DNA of 21,335 bases from a virus: IMG/VR virus record IMGVR_UViG_3300001979_000006, positions 1-21,335 of that record; one strand, given 5' to 3'. Both the position numbers and the translations under genes were made by a program. This document shows, piece by piece, positions 1 through 5,790 of this stretch; position 1 is the first letter of the stretch; the number at the start of each line of letters is the position of its first letter. The notes beneath the pieces are model-generated. The model was not told the origin of the DNA, did not search any database, and was given only the letters and a program-made list of their open reading frames with translations.

Positions 1-42
1 GCCTTCCAGTCTATTGACCTTTTCTTGTGTAGATGTGGCCAT
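1..42 (-). CDS. Start of a gene truncated by the left window edge
   Basis: The minus strand opens an ATG at 42-40 that reads MATSTQEKVNRLEG and runs off the window. A strong Shine-Dalgarno, GGGAG at 53-49, lies 6 bases before the ATG. A late-promoter-like octamer (GCTAAATA, 87-80) lies 37 bases upstream, the same layout as the gene at 1963-2976. The residues are polar and look like the start of a helical or coiled-coil protein. Only 14 codons are visible, so no function can be given. The main support is the good ribosome site and promoter spacing. Confidence 0.6.
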   Translation of the reverse strand, partial: MATSTQEKVNRLEG

Positions 43-58
43 TGGAGACTCCCATTTA

Positions 59-66
59 GATAAATA
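59..66 (+). promoter_or_regulatory. Putative late promoter octamer for the homing endonuclease
   Basis: GATAAATA differs from the T4 late consensus TATAAATA at one position. It ends 34 bases before the ATG at 101, the same distance seen for the plus-strand site at 2990-2997. It faces the minus-strand octamer at 80-87. Confidence 0.55.
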
Positions 67-79
67 CAATGATATAGGT

Positions 80-87
80 TATTTAGC
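80..87 (-). promoter_or_regulatory. Putative late promoter octamer for the leftward truncated gene
   Basis: On the minus strand this reads GCTAAATA, matching TATAAATA at 6 of 8 positions and sharing the G-N-TAAATA form of the other three sites. It ends 37 bases before the minus-strand ATG at 42. Confidence 0.45.
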
Positions 88-100
88 TAGGAGCATCAAA

Positions 101-871
101 ATGTATCATATATTTTATGTGACAATCAACAAATCAAACGGTAAGAGATATTATGGAAAGCACAGCACAGATAATATCAAAGATGGATATCTTGGGAGCG
201 GAACAGCCATAGAAAACGCCATCAAAAAATACGGAGAAAGCAATTTCGAACGGATTGACTTGGCATTCTTTGAAACGTCAGACCTAGCATATGAATTTGA
301 AGGATTGGTTGTTGATGAATCCATAGTCAACGACCCAAATACATATAATATCAAAAAGGGTGGATTTGGCGGATTTGATCATATAAACGGAAGCAATCAC
401 GAATATTATATCAACAAAGCTAGAGAAACTTGGAATGCTAAATCAGACGAAGAAAAGATGGAAATAAATGCCAAGAAAGTTAGACTCGGGGAATTTAATG
501 GGATGTATGGTACAACTTGGTCCACAGAAAGAAGAGATAATATCAATAAAGGAGTTAGAGCATTCTACGATTCAAACCCCGGATATAAGAAAGGAGAAAA
601 GAAAACTTATACAGAAGAAGGCTATGCTAAGTGGCGAGAATCTTTGATAAAAGCAGCAAATAAAGAAGAAAGAATTGCTGCTATTAAATTAAGAAATTCT
701 AAGACCTACAAATTTATGAAAGATGGAGAAGTCGTATATATCACCAATCTTACCGAATATTGTAGAGATCATGGATTGAATGTCGGCTGTATGACTCATG
801 TATTCAAAGGGCGGAATAAGCAACATAAAGGATATACTAGATATGAACAAGTGGATGAAGGGGAAATTTAA
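101..871 (+). CDS. GIY-YIG homing endonuclease (Seg-like) with NUMOD-type DNA-binding modules
   Basis: A 256-aa site-specific DNA endonuclease of the mobile phage type. The GIY-YIG signature appears as FYV (residues 5-7) and YYG (17-19), followed by GKH and YLGSG at about 30-34. A glutamate near residue 67 (EFEGLVV) is the likely metal ligand. A NUMOD3-like segment with GMYG and STERR lies at about 130-150, and a C-terminal helix-turn-helix-like repeat with DGEVVYI and HKGYTRYE ends the protein. The ATG at 101 follows AGGAG (89-93) by 7 bases. The frame is open further left but lacks an equally good start. The gene is visibly A-rich compared with its neighbours. Its last 29 bases overlap the head completion gene, which fits invasion just upstream of it. 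Confidence 0.88.
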   Translation: MYHIFYVTINKSNGKRYYGKHSTDNIKDGYLGSGTAIENAIKKYGESNFERIDLAFFETSDLAYEFEGLVVDESIVNDPNTYNIKKGGFGGFDHINGSNHEYYINKARETWNAKSDEEKMEINAKKVRLGEFNGMYGTTWSTERRDNINKGVRAFYDSNPGYKKGEKKTYTEEGYAKWRESLIKAANKEERIAAIKLRNSKTYKFMKDGEVVYITNLTEYCRDHGLNVGCMTHVFKGRNKQHKGYTRYEQVDEGEI

Positions 872-1325
872 ACCTAAGAACCCAGAAAAATATGTCGGGG
901 ATGTAGACAATATTATTTTCAGAAGTTCTTGGGAATTATGTTTCATGCAATGGTGTGATGTGACACCAGAAATTATAAGATATAGTTCAGAAGAAACCGT
1001 GATCCCATATTTCGATCCGGTAAAGAATACAAGACGGCGTTACTACGTTGATTTCAAGATTGTCACTAAGAATGCAGACGGGTCATATAAGGTAACTCTG
1101 GTTGAGATCAAGCCTTATAAGCAGACCATGAAGCCCAGAGCCAATCGGAATAAGTCTGAAAAGACGGTTCTGTTGGAACAAACTACATGGATAACAAATA
1201 AGGCTAAGTGGCTCGCGGCGAAAGCCTATGCGGCCGAAAAGGGATGGCACTTTAAGATTATCACCGAACGGGAGATTTTCGGAGGGATCGACAGAGGATA
1301 TAAGCCACCTAAACCAGCTAGATGA
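843..1325 (+). CDS. 4: T4 gp4-like head completion protein (PD-(D/E)XK nuclease-like)
   Basis: A 160-aa homologue of T4 gene 4 product, which acts late in capsid completion before tail joining. Recalled T4 gp4 features are conserved: a basic N-terminus ending in PEKYVGD, FRSSWE at 26-31, PEIIRY, VIPYF at 53-57, YYVDF at 67-71 and VEIKP at 87-91, ending in a helix rich in W, K and A. D70, E88 and K90 form a PD-(D/E)XK-like set seen in TnsA-type nucleases. The ATG at 843 is preceded by AAAGGA (827-832); an in-frame ATG at 855 is the alternative. The start lies inside the endonuclease gene, so both are probably read from one transcript. Confidence 0.85.
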   Translation: MNKWMKGKFKPKNPEKYVGDVDNIIFRSSWELCFMQWCDVTPEIIRYSSEETVIPYFDPVKNTRRRYYVDFKIVTKNADGSYKVTLVEIKPYKQTMKPRANRNKSEKTVLLEQTTWITNKAKWLAAKAYAAEKGWHFKIITEREIFGGIDRGYKPPKPAR

Positions 1326-1340
1326 GTCATAGAGACGATA

Positions 1341-1373
1341 AAAAAGCCCTAGGCTAGTCGGCCCAGGGCTTTT
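1341..1373. terminator. Bidirectional intrinsic terminator between convergent genes
   Basis: A 9-bp stem, AAAAGCCCT (1342-1350) with AGGGCTTTT (1365-1373), has a short inner GGC/GCC extension. T-runs on both strands serve the plus-strand head completion gene and the minus-strand spanin genes. Confidence 0.85.
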
Positions 1374-1400
1374 CGTTTAAGCGGCTTATAATGCTGCTAA

Positions 1401-1940
1401 TCACTGCGGTGTAGTAGCGCTCGCGTTCACCTGATTCTGAAGATTCAGGTAGAAGTCTTGGAGACCGCTGAGACGGCGGGCGCATTCGTAGTAGGTTTGG
1501 TAGTTTCTGGTGATGACGCCGATGGCTGCACCTGTAGTAACTCCAGACCCTGCGGCTTGACCATCAGGTCCGCTGGCGGATTCGGCAATCGTAGATTGAC
1601 CGTTGGCACGGGCTGCGTTGTCGTGCAGGCGCACAAACTCAGGATCAAGCCCAACATGAGCATCTTTACTTTCAACATATTTCACCACATCTTTGGTAAT
1701 GGTTTGATACTTGGTTACAATTCTGTCTCTATAGACAATCTGTTGCTTATCGGTAGTATCGGCTGTTTGTTGAAGAGTATCATTCTTCTGAACAATCTTA
1801 TCATCTGCCTTGACGGTAGCTGCAGCATACACATCTTTTTGATGTTGAATTCCCTTCTCATAAAAATAGAAAGAGGAACCTGAAATCAAGGCTAGGATGA
1901 GAGCACCGATAGCAAGCCATCTTTGAATTACACTAAACAT
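1401..1940 (-). CDS. Rz: Rz-like inner-membrane spanin (i-spanin)
   Basis: A 179-aa protein with a short N-terminus, one membrane helix at about residues 8-27 and a long polar periplasmic domain with a predicted coiled coil at about 30-95. This is the type II signal-anchor layout of Rz spanins, which join with an outer-membrane partner to fuse the two membranes at lysis. The best support is the lipoprotein gene nested inside it in another frame, the lambda Rz/Rz1 arrangement. It lies downstream of the tail tube gene on the same strand and has AGGTGAGA before its ATG. No holin or endolysin is present in the window. Sequence likeness to lambda Rz is low, so the call rests on topology and nesting. 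Confidence 0.8.
   Translation of the reverse strand: MFSVIQRWLAIGALILALISGSSFYFYEKGIQHQKDVYAAATVKADDKIVQKNDTLQQTADTTDKQQIVYRDRIVTKYQTITKDVVKYVESKDAHVGLDPEFVRLHDNAARANGQSTIAESASGPDGQAAGSGVTTGAAIGVITRNYQTYYECARRLSGLQDFYLNLQNQVNASATTPQ
1445..1678 (-). CDS. Rz1: Rz1-like outer-membrane lipoprotein spanin (o-spanin), nested in Rz
   Basis: A 77-aa lipoprotein read in another frame wholly within the i-spanin gene. It has Lys3 and Lys5, a hydrophobic stretch MLMLGLILSL and a lipobox-like LCAC, with Cys18 the likely lipidated residue. The mature part is rich in Pro, Ser and Thr and contains LRLPNPPADLMV, a phrase typical of o-spanins. It is expected in the outer membrane, pairing with the i-spanin across the periplasm. 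The start is ATG 1678, with a possible weak GGTGA site before it; an in-frame ATG at 1663 would still keep the lipobox. Confidence 0.82.
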   Translation of the reverse strand: MLKVKMLMLGLILSLCACTTTQPVPTVNLRLPNPPADLMVKPQGLELLQVQPSASSPETTKPTTNAPAVSAVSKTST

Positions 1941-1962
1941 ATTCTCACCTTTGGTTGTATAG

Positions 1963-2976
1963 TTACTTAGTGGGATAGTTTCTGAAATTCTTAGTATCAG
2001 TTTGCAGACTTCCTAGCTGACTCTTAGTGTCATTCAATACAGCAACAACCTCATTTCTCACATCTGTTGGTACATGGTTGAGAGCCTTGAAATCCTTAAC
2101 GACCCCGTTGATTGTCTTGACACCATCGATGGCAGTCATCTTTAAATCTCTCACCTGCTCACGGACATCACGCGCGACATTCAAAGCCCCATCCAGCTGA
2201 CCCTTGAATTCCTTGATAGTATCAACAGCAGTCTGAACTGCGCTAGACATTTGATCGATACCTGGGATCGGAAGCAGCCGATTCTTACCTGATCCAACTC
2301 CAGGAATAGCAACCGGAGGAATACCGTTGCCTGCGATTCCGCCTTGAGCACCACGCTGATCATCCCCATAGGTAATACGGTGGAAGCCCCAGGTGACGTC
2401 TAGAACCATTTGTTGATTCTGGGATGTGCGGTCCATTCTGATAGACCCAATGGAGGTTGGCCATGCTTCCTCTAATATGTAAACATATTGGGCGTTATCT
2501 TGAGAATCCAGGCATTCAATAGTGACCGTGGAGATATAATCATCATAGAATTGAACCGCCGTGTTGGATTCATCTAGGATAATATTGTGCCATGCGTCAA
2601 ACAGTTTCTTTTCCCCATAACCACCAGTGACCAGGAAGGTCATGTTCACATCGCTATAGGAACGGCCAGACGCGATTTTGCGTGAATAGTTACCATAAGT
2701 GATTTCAGAAACCACTTCTTGGCGACTAGGAATATCGACCATCATGCAAGTCAATGATATGGCGTTGTTTACATCATTGATCTGAGATGTTAGTTGTTGA
2801 TTGAAGATGCTATTCATCTTCATATAGTCTGCACCAGGATTTGATGGTGAGCTACTTGTGCTGCCTGAGGATAGCGCGGACGGCAGCGTGAATGTAATCT
2901 TGAAACGATTCGGGCGGGCAATGTTGCTTTTCTTGATTAGATTCAGAAAATCGCCCAATGGAGTTCTGGTTGCCAT
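1963..2976 (-). CDS. 54: Tail tube / tube initiator-like protein (T4 gp19/gp54 family)
   Basis: A 337-aa protein whose first two thirds follow the T4 tail tube fold family: LGDFLNLI and ARPNRFKITF near residues 8-29, then CMMVDIPSRQ, GRSYSDVNMTFLV, LFDAWHNII, a central YVYILEEAWPTSIG and a closing strand VLDVTWGFHRITY. The AWPTSIG block matches the WPTNVG block of gp19. Gp19 is about 163 aa and gp54 about 320 aa; the length and helical C-terminal extension (about 230-330) favour gp54, the baseplate protein that starts tube growth. The ATG at 2976 follows AGGAG (2986-2982) by 5 bases; an upstream in-frame start at 3030 has no ribosome site. A late promoter-like octamer sits at 3019-3012. Confidence 0.8.
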   Translation of the reverse strand: MATRTPLGDFLNLIKKSNIARPNRFKITFTLPSALSSGSTSSSPSNPGADYMKMNSIFNQQLTSQINDVNNAISLTCMMVDIPSRQEVVSEITYGNYSRKIASGRSYSDVNMTFLVTGGYGEKKLFDAWHNIILDESNTAVQFYDDYISTVTIECLDSQDNAQYVYILEEAWPTSIGSIRMDRTSQNQQMVLDVTWGFHRITYGDDQRGAQGGIAGNGIPPVAIPGVGSGKNRLLPIPGIDQMSSAVQTAVDTIKEFKGQLDGALNVARDVREQVRDLKMTAIDGVKTINGVVKDFKALNHVPTDVRNEVVAVLNDTKSQLGSLQTDTKNFRNYPTK

Positions 2977-2989
2977 TCTTGCTCCTATG

Positions 2990-2997
2990 GTTAAATA
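2990..2997 (+). promoter_or_regulatory. Putative late promoter octamer for the rightward gene at 3032
   Basis: GTTAAATA matches T4 TATAAATA at 6 of 8 positions, including TAAATA. It ends 34 bases before the ATG at 3032 and forms the left arm of an inverted repeat with 3012-3019. Confidence 0.5.
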
Positions 2998-3011
2998 CAT
3001 GTATGTACTTA

Positions 3012-3019
3012 TATTTAAC
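3012..3019 (-). promoter_or_regulatory. Putative late promoter octamer for the tail tube / spanin unit
   Basis: The minus strand reads GTTAAATA, identical to the facing plus-strand octamer. It ends 35 bases before the ATG at 2976 of the gp54-like gene, and the spanin genes follow on the same strand with no other promoter seen. Confidence 0.5.
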
Positions 3020-3031
3020 TTGAGGATCAAG

Positions 3032-3736
3032 ATGCCTAATAGTTCTATTGATGTGGATGATCCGGATTATATCCGTCCGGAGATGATCCAATCATACCTC
3101 GACAAATTCAACAAGGCAGTCGTCAGCGGAGCAGCGATGCAACGCCATTCCAAAGATTCATTAGACTGGTTTCGCAAGCGCGTTTCCAAGGACTTAAAAT
3201 ATAATCGCCGCCGCTTGATACAAGGAAATGGGGACTATCGAACTAGGCGCGGGACTGAGAATAGGACTCTTATTGGCCGTCTATATTATTTTGAATATGC
3301 TGCTGTAGAAGCAGGCGACCGTGAACTAGGAGTCTATGATAGGTTCCCTATGGTATTTGTCTTCAACACTTCAACGACGCATGATGGTAATAAATTGATT
3401 CATGCTATCAACATGCACTATCTAGTCCCAAGAGAACGAGCTATTGTGTATCTTAAGTTGATGAAGCTAAGAAATAAGAAGGGATGGACGAATGCGACTA
3501 AGCTAAAAGCTAGTTGGCAGTTGTTGAAGTCTGTTGCAGATCACAATCTATTGAAAAGAGCCGTTCACTCATATCGGGTGGATAGAGTTGTGAATCACCG
3601 TATGGTAGAGATTCACGCAGCGGATTGGGAGATTGCTACATTCCTGAGATTGGAAGACTGGAGAAAGCCCGATGCCTCTTCAGCAGATCAGAAAGGCATT
3701 CGCAAATCTCATCGCGCTCGCTCTAAGCGCAGATAA
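3032..3736 (+). CDS. Conserved T4-superfamily virion-like protein (possibly gp2-like)
   Basis: A basic 234-aa protein. The middle reads ENRTLIGRLYYFEY, then YDRFPMVFVF and INMHYLVPRERA. This is a pattern I recall from T4-superfamily proteins of the form 'F-Y ... YYDxFPLV ... LNLHYLPP'. A later AADWEIATFLRLEDWRK fits the same family, and the C-terminus is Arg/Lys rich, suggesting contact with DNA. Family members are sometimes labelled DNA end protector or virion protein, but I cannot verify that label here. The ATG at 3032 follows GAGG (3022-3025) by 6 bases. It has its own late promoter-like site and ends at a strong bidirectional terminator, so it forms a single-gene late unit. Confidence 0.8.
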   Translation: MPNSSIDVDDPDYIRPEMIQSYLDKFNKAVVSGAAMQRHSKDSLDWFRKRVSKDLKYNRRRLIQGNGDYRTRRGTENRTLIGRLYYFEYAAVEAGDRELGVYDRFPMVFVFNTSTTHDGNKLIHAINMHYLVPRERAIVYLKLMKLRNKKGWTNATKLKASWQLLKSVADHNLLKRAVHSYRVDRVVNHRMVEIHAADWEIATFLRLEDWRKPDASSADQKGIRKSHRARSKRR

Positions 3737-3738
3737 TG

Positions 3739-3769
3739 AAAAAGCCTCCGGTTTCCCCGGAGGCTTTTT
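3739..3769. terminator. Strong bidirectional intrinsic terminator
   Basis: A perfect 13-bp stem, AAAAAGCCTCCGG (3739-3751) with CCGGAGGCTTTTT (3757-3769), and a 5-base loop. It lies in a 36-base gap between convergent genes and ends both the late unit and the long minus-strand operon that enters from the right. Confidence 0.93.
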
Positions 3770-3772
3770 GCT

Positions 3773-3964
3773 TTACATCTTGAGATGATCAATCGGTCTG
3801 CCATCATAACTCTGTGCTAGGAGAACCAGCTTGTATGCCAGGATGGTATCGTTCATATCCATACCGTTCTCTTGCGCGGTATAGAATAGTTCAAAAAGAT
3901 TCTTAGGAACTGAGACTACAATCCGATCCAACTCTTCCTTCAGTAGTTCGCCTGGAGTCTTCAT
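3773..3964 (-). CDS. Small hypothetical protein, last gene of its operon
   Basis: A 63-aa acidic, mostly helical protein with no motif I recognise. Phrases are LLKEELDRIVVSVPKNLFEL and NDTILAYKLVLLAQSYD; the SVPKNLFELF stretch with a following helix might be a small fold with a short strand, but this is a guess. The ATG at 3964 lies one base past the TGA of the zinc-ribbon gene at 3966. The stop is next to the terminator at 3739-3769, so it ends the operon. No transmembrane segment or signal is seen. Confidence 0.65.
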   Translation of the reverse strand: MKTPGELLKEELDRIVVSVPKNLFELFYTAQENGMDMNDTILAYKLVLLAQSYDGRPIDHLKM

Positions 3965-3965
3965 A

Positions 3966-4100
3966 TCAATCTAGGTCCATTGCATCCTTTCCACATTCGC
4001 CACAAACGGCTTCGCCGCGACGGAGGGGTGGATATGGAATCGGAATGAAGGCGCCACAGAATGAACAGTGCAAGCCTCCAACATATAGCTTATATTTCAT
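3966..4100 (-). CDS. Zinc-ribbon microprotein (44 aa)
   Basis: The minus strand reads MKYKLYVGGLHCSFCGAFIP at the start and ends CGECGKDAMDLD. The two Cys pairs, CSFC (12-15) and CGEC (33-36), can bind one zinc in a small zinc ribbon, with IPIPYPPLRRGE between them. The ATG (4100-4098) overlaps the TGA of the metallopeptidase gene as ATGA, and the next gene starts one base after its stop, so it fits the operon exactly. No partner is known; single zinc ribbons often mediate protein or nucleic acid contacts. Confidence 0.7.
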   Translation of the reverse strand: MKYKLYVGGLHCSFCGAFIPIPYPPLRRGEAVCGECGKDAMDLD

Positions 4101-4699
4101 TTCCTATTGGTGATCCAGTCGTTCATGCGTTCAAATACGCGGGGAGGGGCGCTTGTTACCATCAGCATTGTTCTGGCATCCAAAGTAACAACCGGCTTTA
4201 GTCCAGAATCGATCAGCGCCGCGTATGTTTTAGGTCGGATTTTGCTGAGAAGGTCTGGGTTGGTAACGAACAGACGGAAGATTTCAGCAAACCATTCCAT
4301 GTCGTTCGGACAATACGATGTGATTCGCTTTTCTCCTGACCGCTTGCGAATCTCGGTGGAGAACAGCATTGCACCCCGATTCCGATAGATGTCAACCCCA
4401 GTCTTGACTTCATCGACATGATGTCCTAGTTCGTGTTGAATCACCCCATAAGGGGTACGGTCAGAAATGAAACCCGCCCAGCTGTAGTTGGGATTTTGGT
4501 GCGCACAAAGCCCTACCCCAACATATACATGATTGCGACGATAGTAGCCGCAGGTCGCAAACCGCTTGATCTTCTGGTACTCAGGATCATTCTCATCATC
4601 AAGAATGTGTAGTGTCGGCATACGAATATTGTTCTTTTCACAGAACATCGTAGCGATGTTGACCCCAAGATTTGCCAGCTGCTTTTTGTTCGTGCTCAT
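4097..4699 (-). CDS. Putative zinc metallopeptidase (HExxH)
   Basis: A 200-aa protein carrying VIQHELGHHVDEV, with the zinc-binding HExxH at residues 89-93. About 45 residues on, MEWFAEIFRLFVTNP supplies a glutamate (E139, or E135) as the likely third zinc ligand, the layout of gluzincins. The N-terminal half has HVYVGVGLC and a Trp-containing loop, probably the strand that lines the active site. No signal peptide is seen, so it should act in the host cytoplasm; the substrate is unknown. Both ends are joined to neighbours by ATGA overlaps. It could be an anti-host or anti-defence protease, or a protein-processing enzyme. It does not look like a prohead protease, which would be a serine enzyme near capsid genes. 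Confidence 0.78.
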   Translation of the reverse strand: MSTNKKQLANLGVNIATMFCEKNNIRMPTLHILDDENDPEYQKIKRFATCGYYRRNHVYVGVGLCAHQNPNYSWAGFISDRTPYGVIQHELGHHVDEVKTGVDIYRNRGAMLFSTEIRKRSGEKRITSYCPNDMEWFAEIFRLFVTNPDLLSKIRPKTYAALIDSGLKPVVTLDARTMLMVTSAPPRVFERMNDWITNRK

Positions 4700-4914
4700 A
4701 CCGACACCCTATCAAGATCGCCCATCATGCAAGACCAGCTGAAGTATTCGGGTTTCATGAAGTTGACGCCCATCAACACAAACTCCTGGCCGAAGATGAA
4801 CACTCGAAAAGCCGGATAAACATCGCCAGGCATGAGATTAGTATAGTCGATTTTTCTCTGAACCCGGTAGCTAGGCATTTCTACTACATTGAGAATATTC
4901 TTCCAGCTGATCAT
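4696..4914 (-). CDS. Small hypothetical protein
   Basis: A 72-aa protein starting MISWKNILNVVEMPSYRVQR and ending in an aromatic stretch FMKPEYFSWSCMMGDLD. It appears to be a small beta-rich domain (VYPAFRVFIFGQEFVLMGV). The start overlaps the stop of the Cys-rich gene before it (ATGA at 4914-4911), and the stop overlaps the metallopeptidase start (4699) in the same way. This coupling supports it as real, and cotranslation hints at a shared role, but nothing else points to a function. Confidence 0.65.
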   Translation of the reverse strand: MISWKNILNVVEMPSYRVQRKIDYTNLMPGDVYPAFRVFIFGQEFVLMGVNFMKPEYFSWSCMMGDLDRVSV

Positions 4915-5081
4915 TGTCGACTCTCACGGAGTTGGTTCAGTTTTTCTTGATCCAACTCTCCGGCTTCATTCTTGTATTTCTCATAGGTGAATGAGCAACA
5001 AGGAAGGAGATGCTTCAGGTTGATTCCTTTTGTATGGCAAGGACAATTGCAGGTTTTACTTCCCAAAGCGTTTAACGACAT
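4911..5081 (-). CDS. Cys-rich microprotein (56 aa)
   Basis: The minus strand reads MSLNALGSKTCNCPCHTKGI, then NLKHLLPCCSFTYEKYKNEA, then a polar helix rich in E, Q and K. Cysteines occur as CxCxCH (11, 13, 15) and CC (28-29), with His16 and His24 nearby, a likely zinc-binding cluster. The ATG at 5081 is inside the end of the preceding gene (26-base overlap). The stop overlaps the next start as ATGA. Neither overlap would be expected of a chance frame. I know no family for it. Confidence 0.65.
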   Translation of the reverse strand: MSLNALGSKTCNCPCHTKGINLKHLLPCCSFTYEKYKNEAGELDQEKLNQLRESRQ

Positions 5082-5181
5082 TGCCACTCACCAGGTAGGT
5101 TGTTCCAAAGAAGTTAACCACGGTCTTTCCGGTGATCATGCTTTGGATCATGATCATATGGTATTTGACGTTAGCCAGCAT
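5056..5181 (-). CDS. Small hypothetical protein (41 aa)
   Basis: It starts MLANVKYHMIMIQSMITGKT and continues VVNFFGTTYLVSGNVVKRFGK, a small beta-hairpin-like peptide of a type frequent in T4-like genomes. The ATG at 5181 overlaps the last codons of the Cys-rich gene 5171-5356 in another frame. Its 3' end overlaps the gene at 4911-5081. A longer in-frame reading to 5289 would run through the real upstream gene and is not preferred. Evidence is context and reading-frame fit only. Confidence 0.5.
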   Translation of the reverse strand: MLANVKYHMIMIQSMITGKTVVNFFGTTYLVSGNVVKRFGK

Positions 5182-5356
5182 TATCGTCCGGAACTCCAAA
5201 CATGTCGAAGGCACGAGCAAGACCGCAACTGAAGGCGACAGGATGCTCTTTGCCCATGTGATGACAATCTCCACTCTTATCATATTCACAATGTGACTTG
5301 AACGGACACTCGCTACCTACAGGAATCATACCGCCTTTCAGTTGCTTGTTTTTCAT
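5171..5356 (-). CDS. Cys-rich small protein (61 aa), possible zinc binder
   Basis: Cysteines at about 17, 23, 31 and 44 lie in ECPFKSHCEY, GDCHHMGKEH and AFSCGLARAF, with three His residues between, giving a plausible zinc site. The ATG at 5356 overlaps the stop of the preceding gene (ATGA) and follows GGAG; an upstream in-frame start at 5368 would be a GTG with no gain. A helix, LARAFDMF, follows the last cysteine. Similar CPx4C...C...C small proteins are common in T4-like accessory regions, but none that I can name. Confidence 0.7.
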   Translation of the reverse strand: MKNKQLKGGMIPVGSECPFKSHCEYDKSGDCHHMGKEHPVAFSCGLARAFDMFGVPDDNAG

Positions 5357-5652
5357 TGTTCGCTCCACTTCCCATAAAATAGTTCACCTTCCTCCGGCAT
5401 GATTACACGCAGATAATCAATATATTCACGACCGGAAAGAACAGTGATTGCTTCTGCCCCGAGTTGTTCAGGTTTGGTGCCAATCCAGCTCACATCCTCA
5501 GCGCCTTCAGCAATATCCTTGATCGCATCTTCGCGGGAGATATAACCATCAAAGCTGCCAGCGAGGAAACCGCTATCACCAAACCCGTAGTACATGCCTT
5601 CTTGGATCTTGGCGCCGGAAGGCTCATCATGAAACGGCCAGATTTCCTTCAT
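5353..5652 (-). CDS. Hypothetical acidic protein (99 aa)
   Basis: It starts MKEIWPFHDEPSGAKIQEGM and contains FGDSGFLAGSFDGYISREDA, then a helix with DIAEGAEDVSWIG. The C-terminal half has YIDYLRVIMPEEGELFYGKW. No known domain is recognised. The ATG at 5652 is 5 bases after the stop of the prepilin-like gene. An upstream frame extension to 5712 overlaps that gene and is not needed. Its stop overlaps the next gene as ATGA. Confidence 0.68.
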   Translation of the reverse strand: MKEIWPFHDEPSGAKIQEGMYYGFGDSGFLAGSFDGYISREDAIKDIAEGAEDVSWIGTKPEQLGAEAITVLSGREYIDYLRVIMPEEGELFYGKWSEQ

Positions 5653-5657
5653 ATTGA

Positions 5658-5789
5658 TCACCAGAACTTGGCTAGGAAGTGGAAGCCCACATATACTGTA
5701 CCAACTACACAAGCGAGGATGAACAGGGCCCAGACAATCACCAAAAGTTCAACGATGGTGAAACCTTTCTGCTTCTTGGTCATTTTCAT
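5658..5789 (-). CDS. Type IV prepilin-like microprotein (43 aa)
   Basis: The N-terminus is a textbook class III prepilin signal: leader MKMTKKQKG with four lysines, then FTIVELLVIV with Glu at position +5 after the Gly-Phe cut site. One hydrophobic helix follows (about residues 10-35), ending in FHFLAKFW. There is no globular pilin domain; the protein stops right after the membrane helix. PilD-type peptidases cut and methylate such leaders in type IV pilins and type II secretion pseudopilins, so the peptide should enter the inner membrane and might be processed. The ATG at 5789 follows GGAG by 7 bases; ATG 5783 would shorten the leader. A role blocking pili or secretion is inference. Confidence 0.75.
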   Translation of the reverse strand: MKMTKKQKGFTIVELLVIVWALFILACVVGTVYVGFHFLAKFW

Positions 5790-5790
5790 T

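Noticed and set aside
5131-5160. Repeated GATCATG words
   Set aside because: They fall in coding sequence for a Met/Ile-rich segment (MIMIQSMITG) and are too short to call a repeat element.
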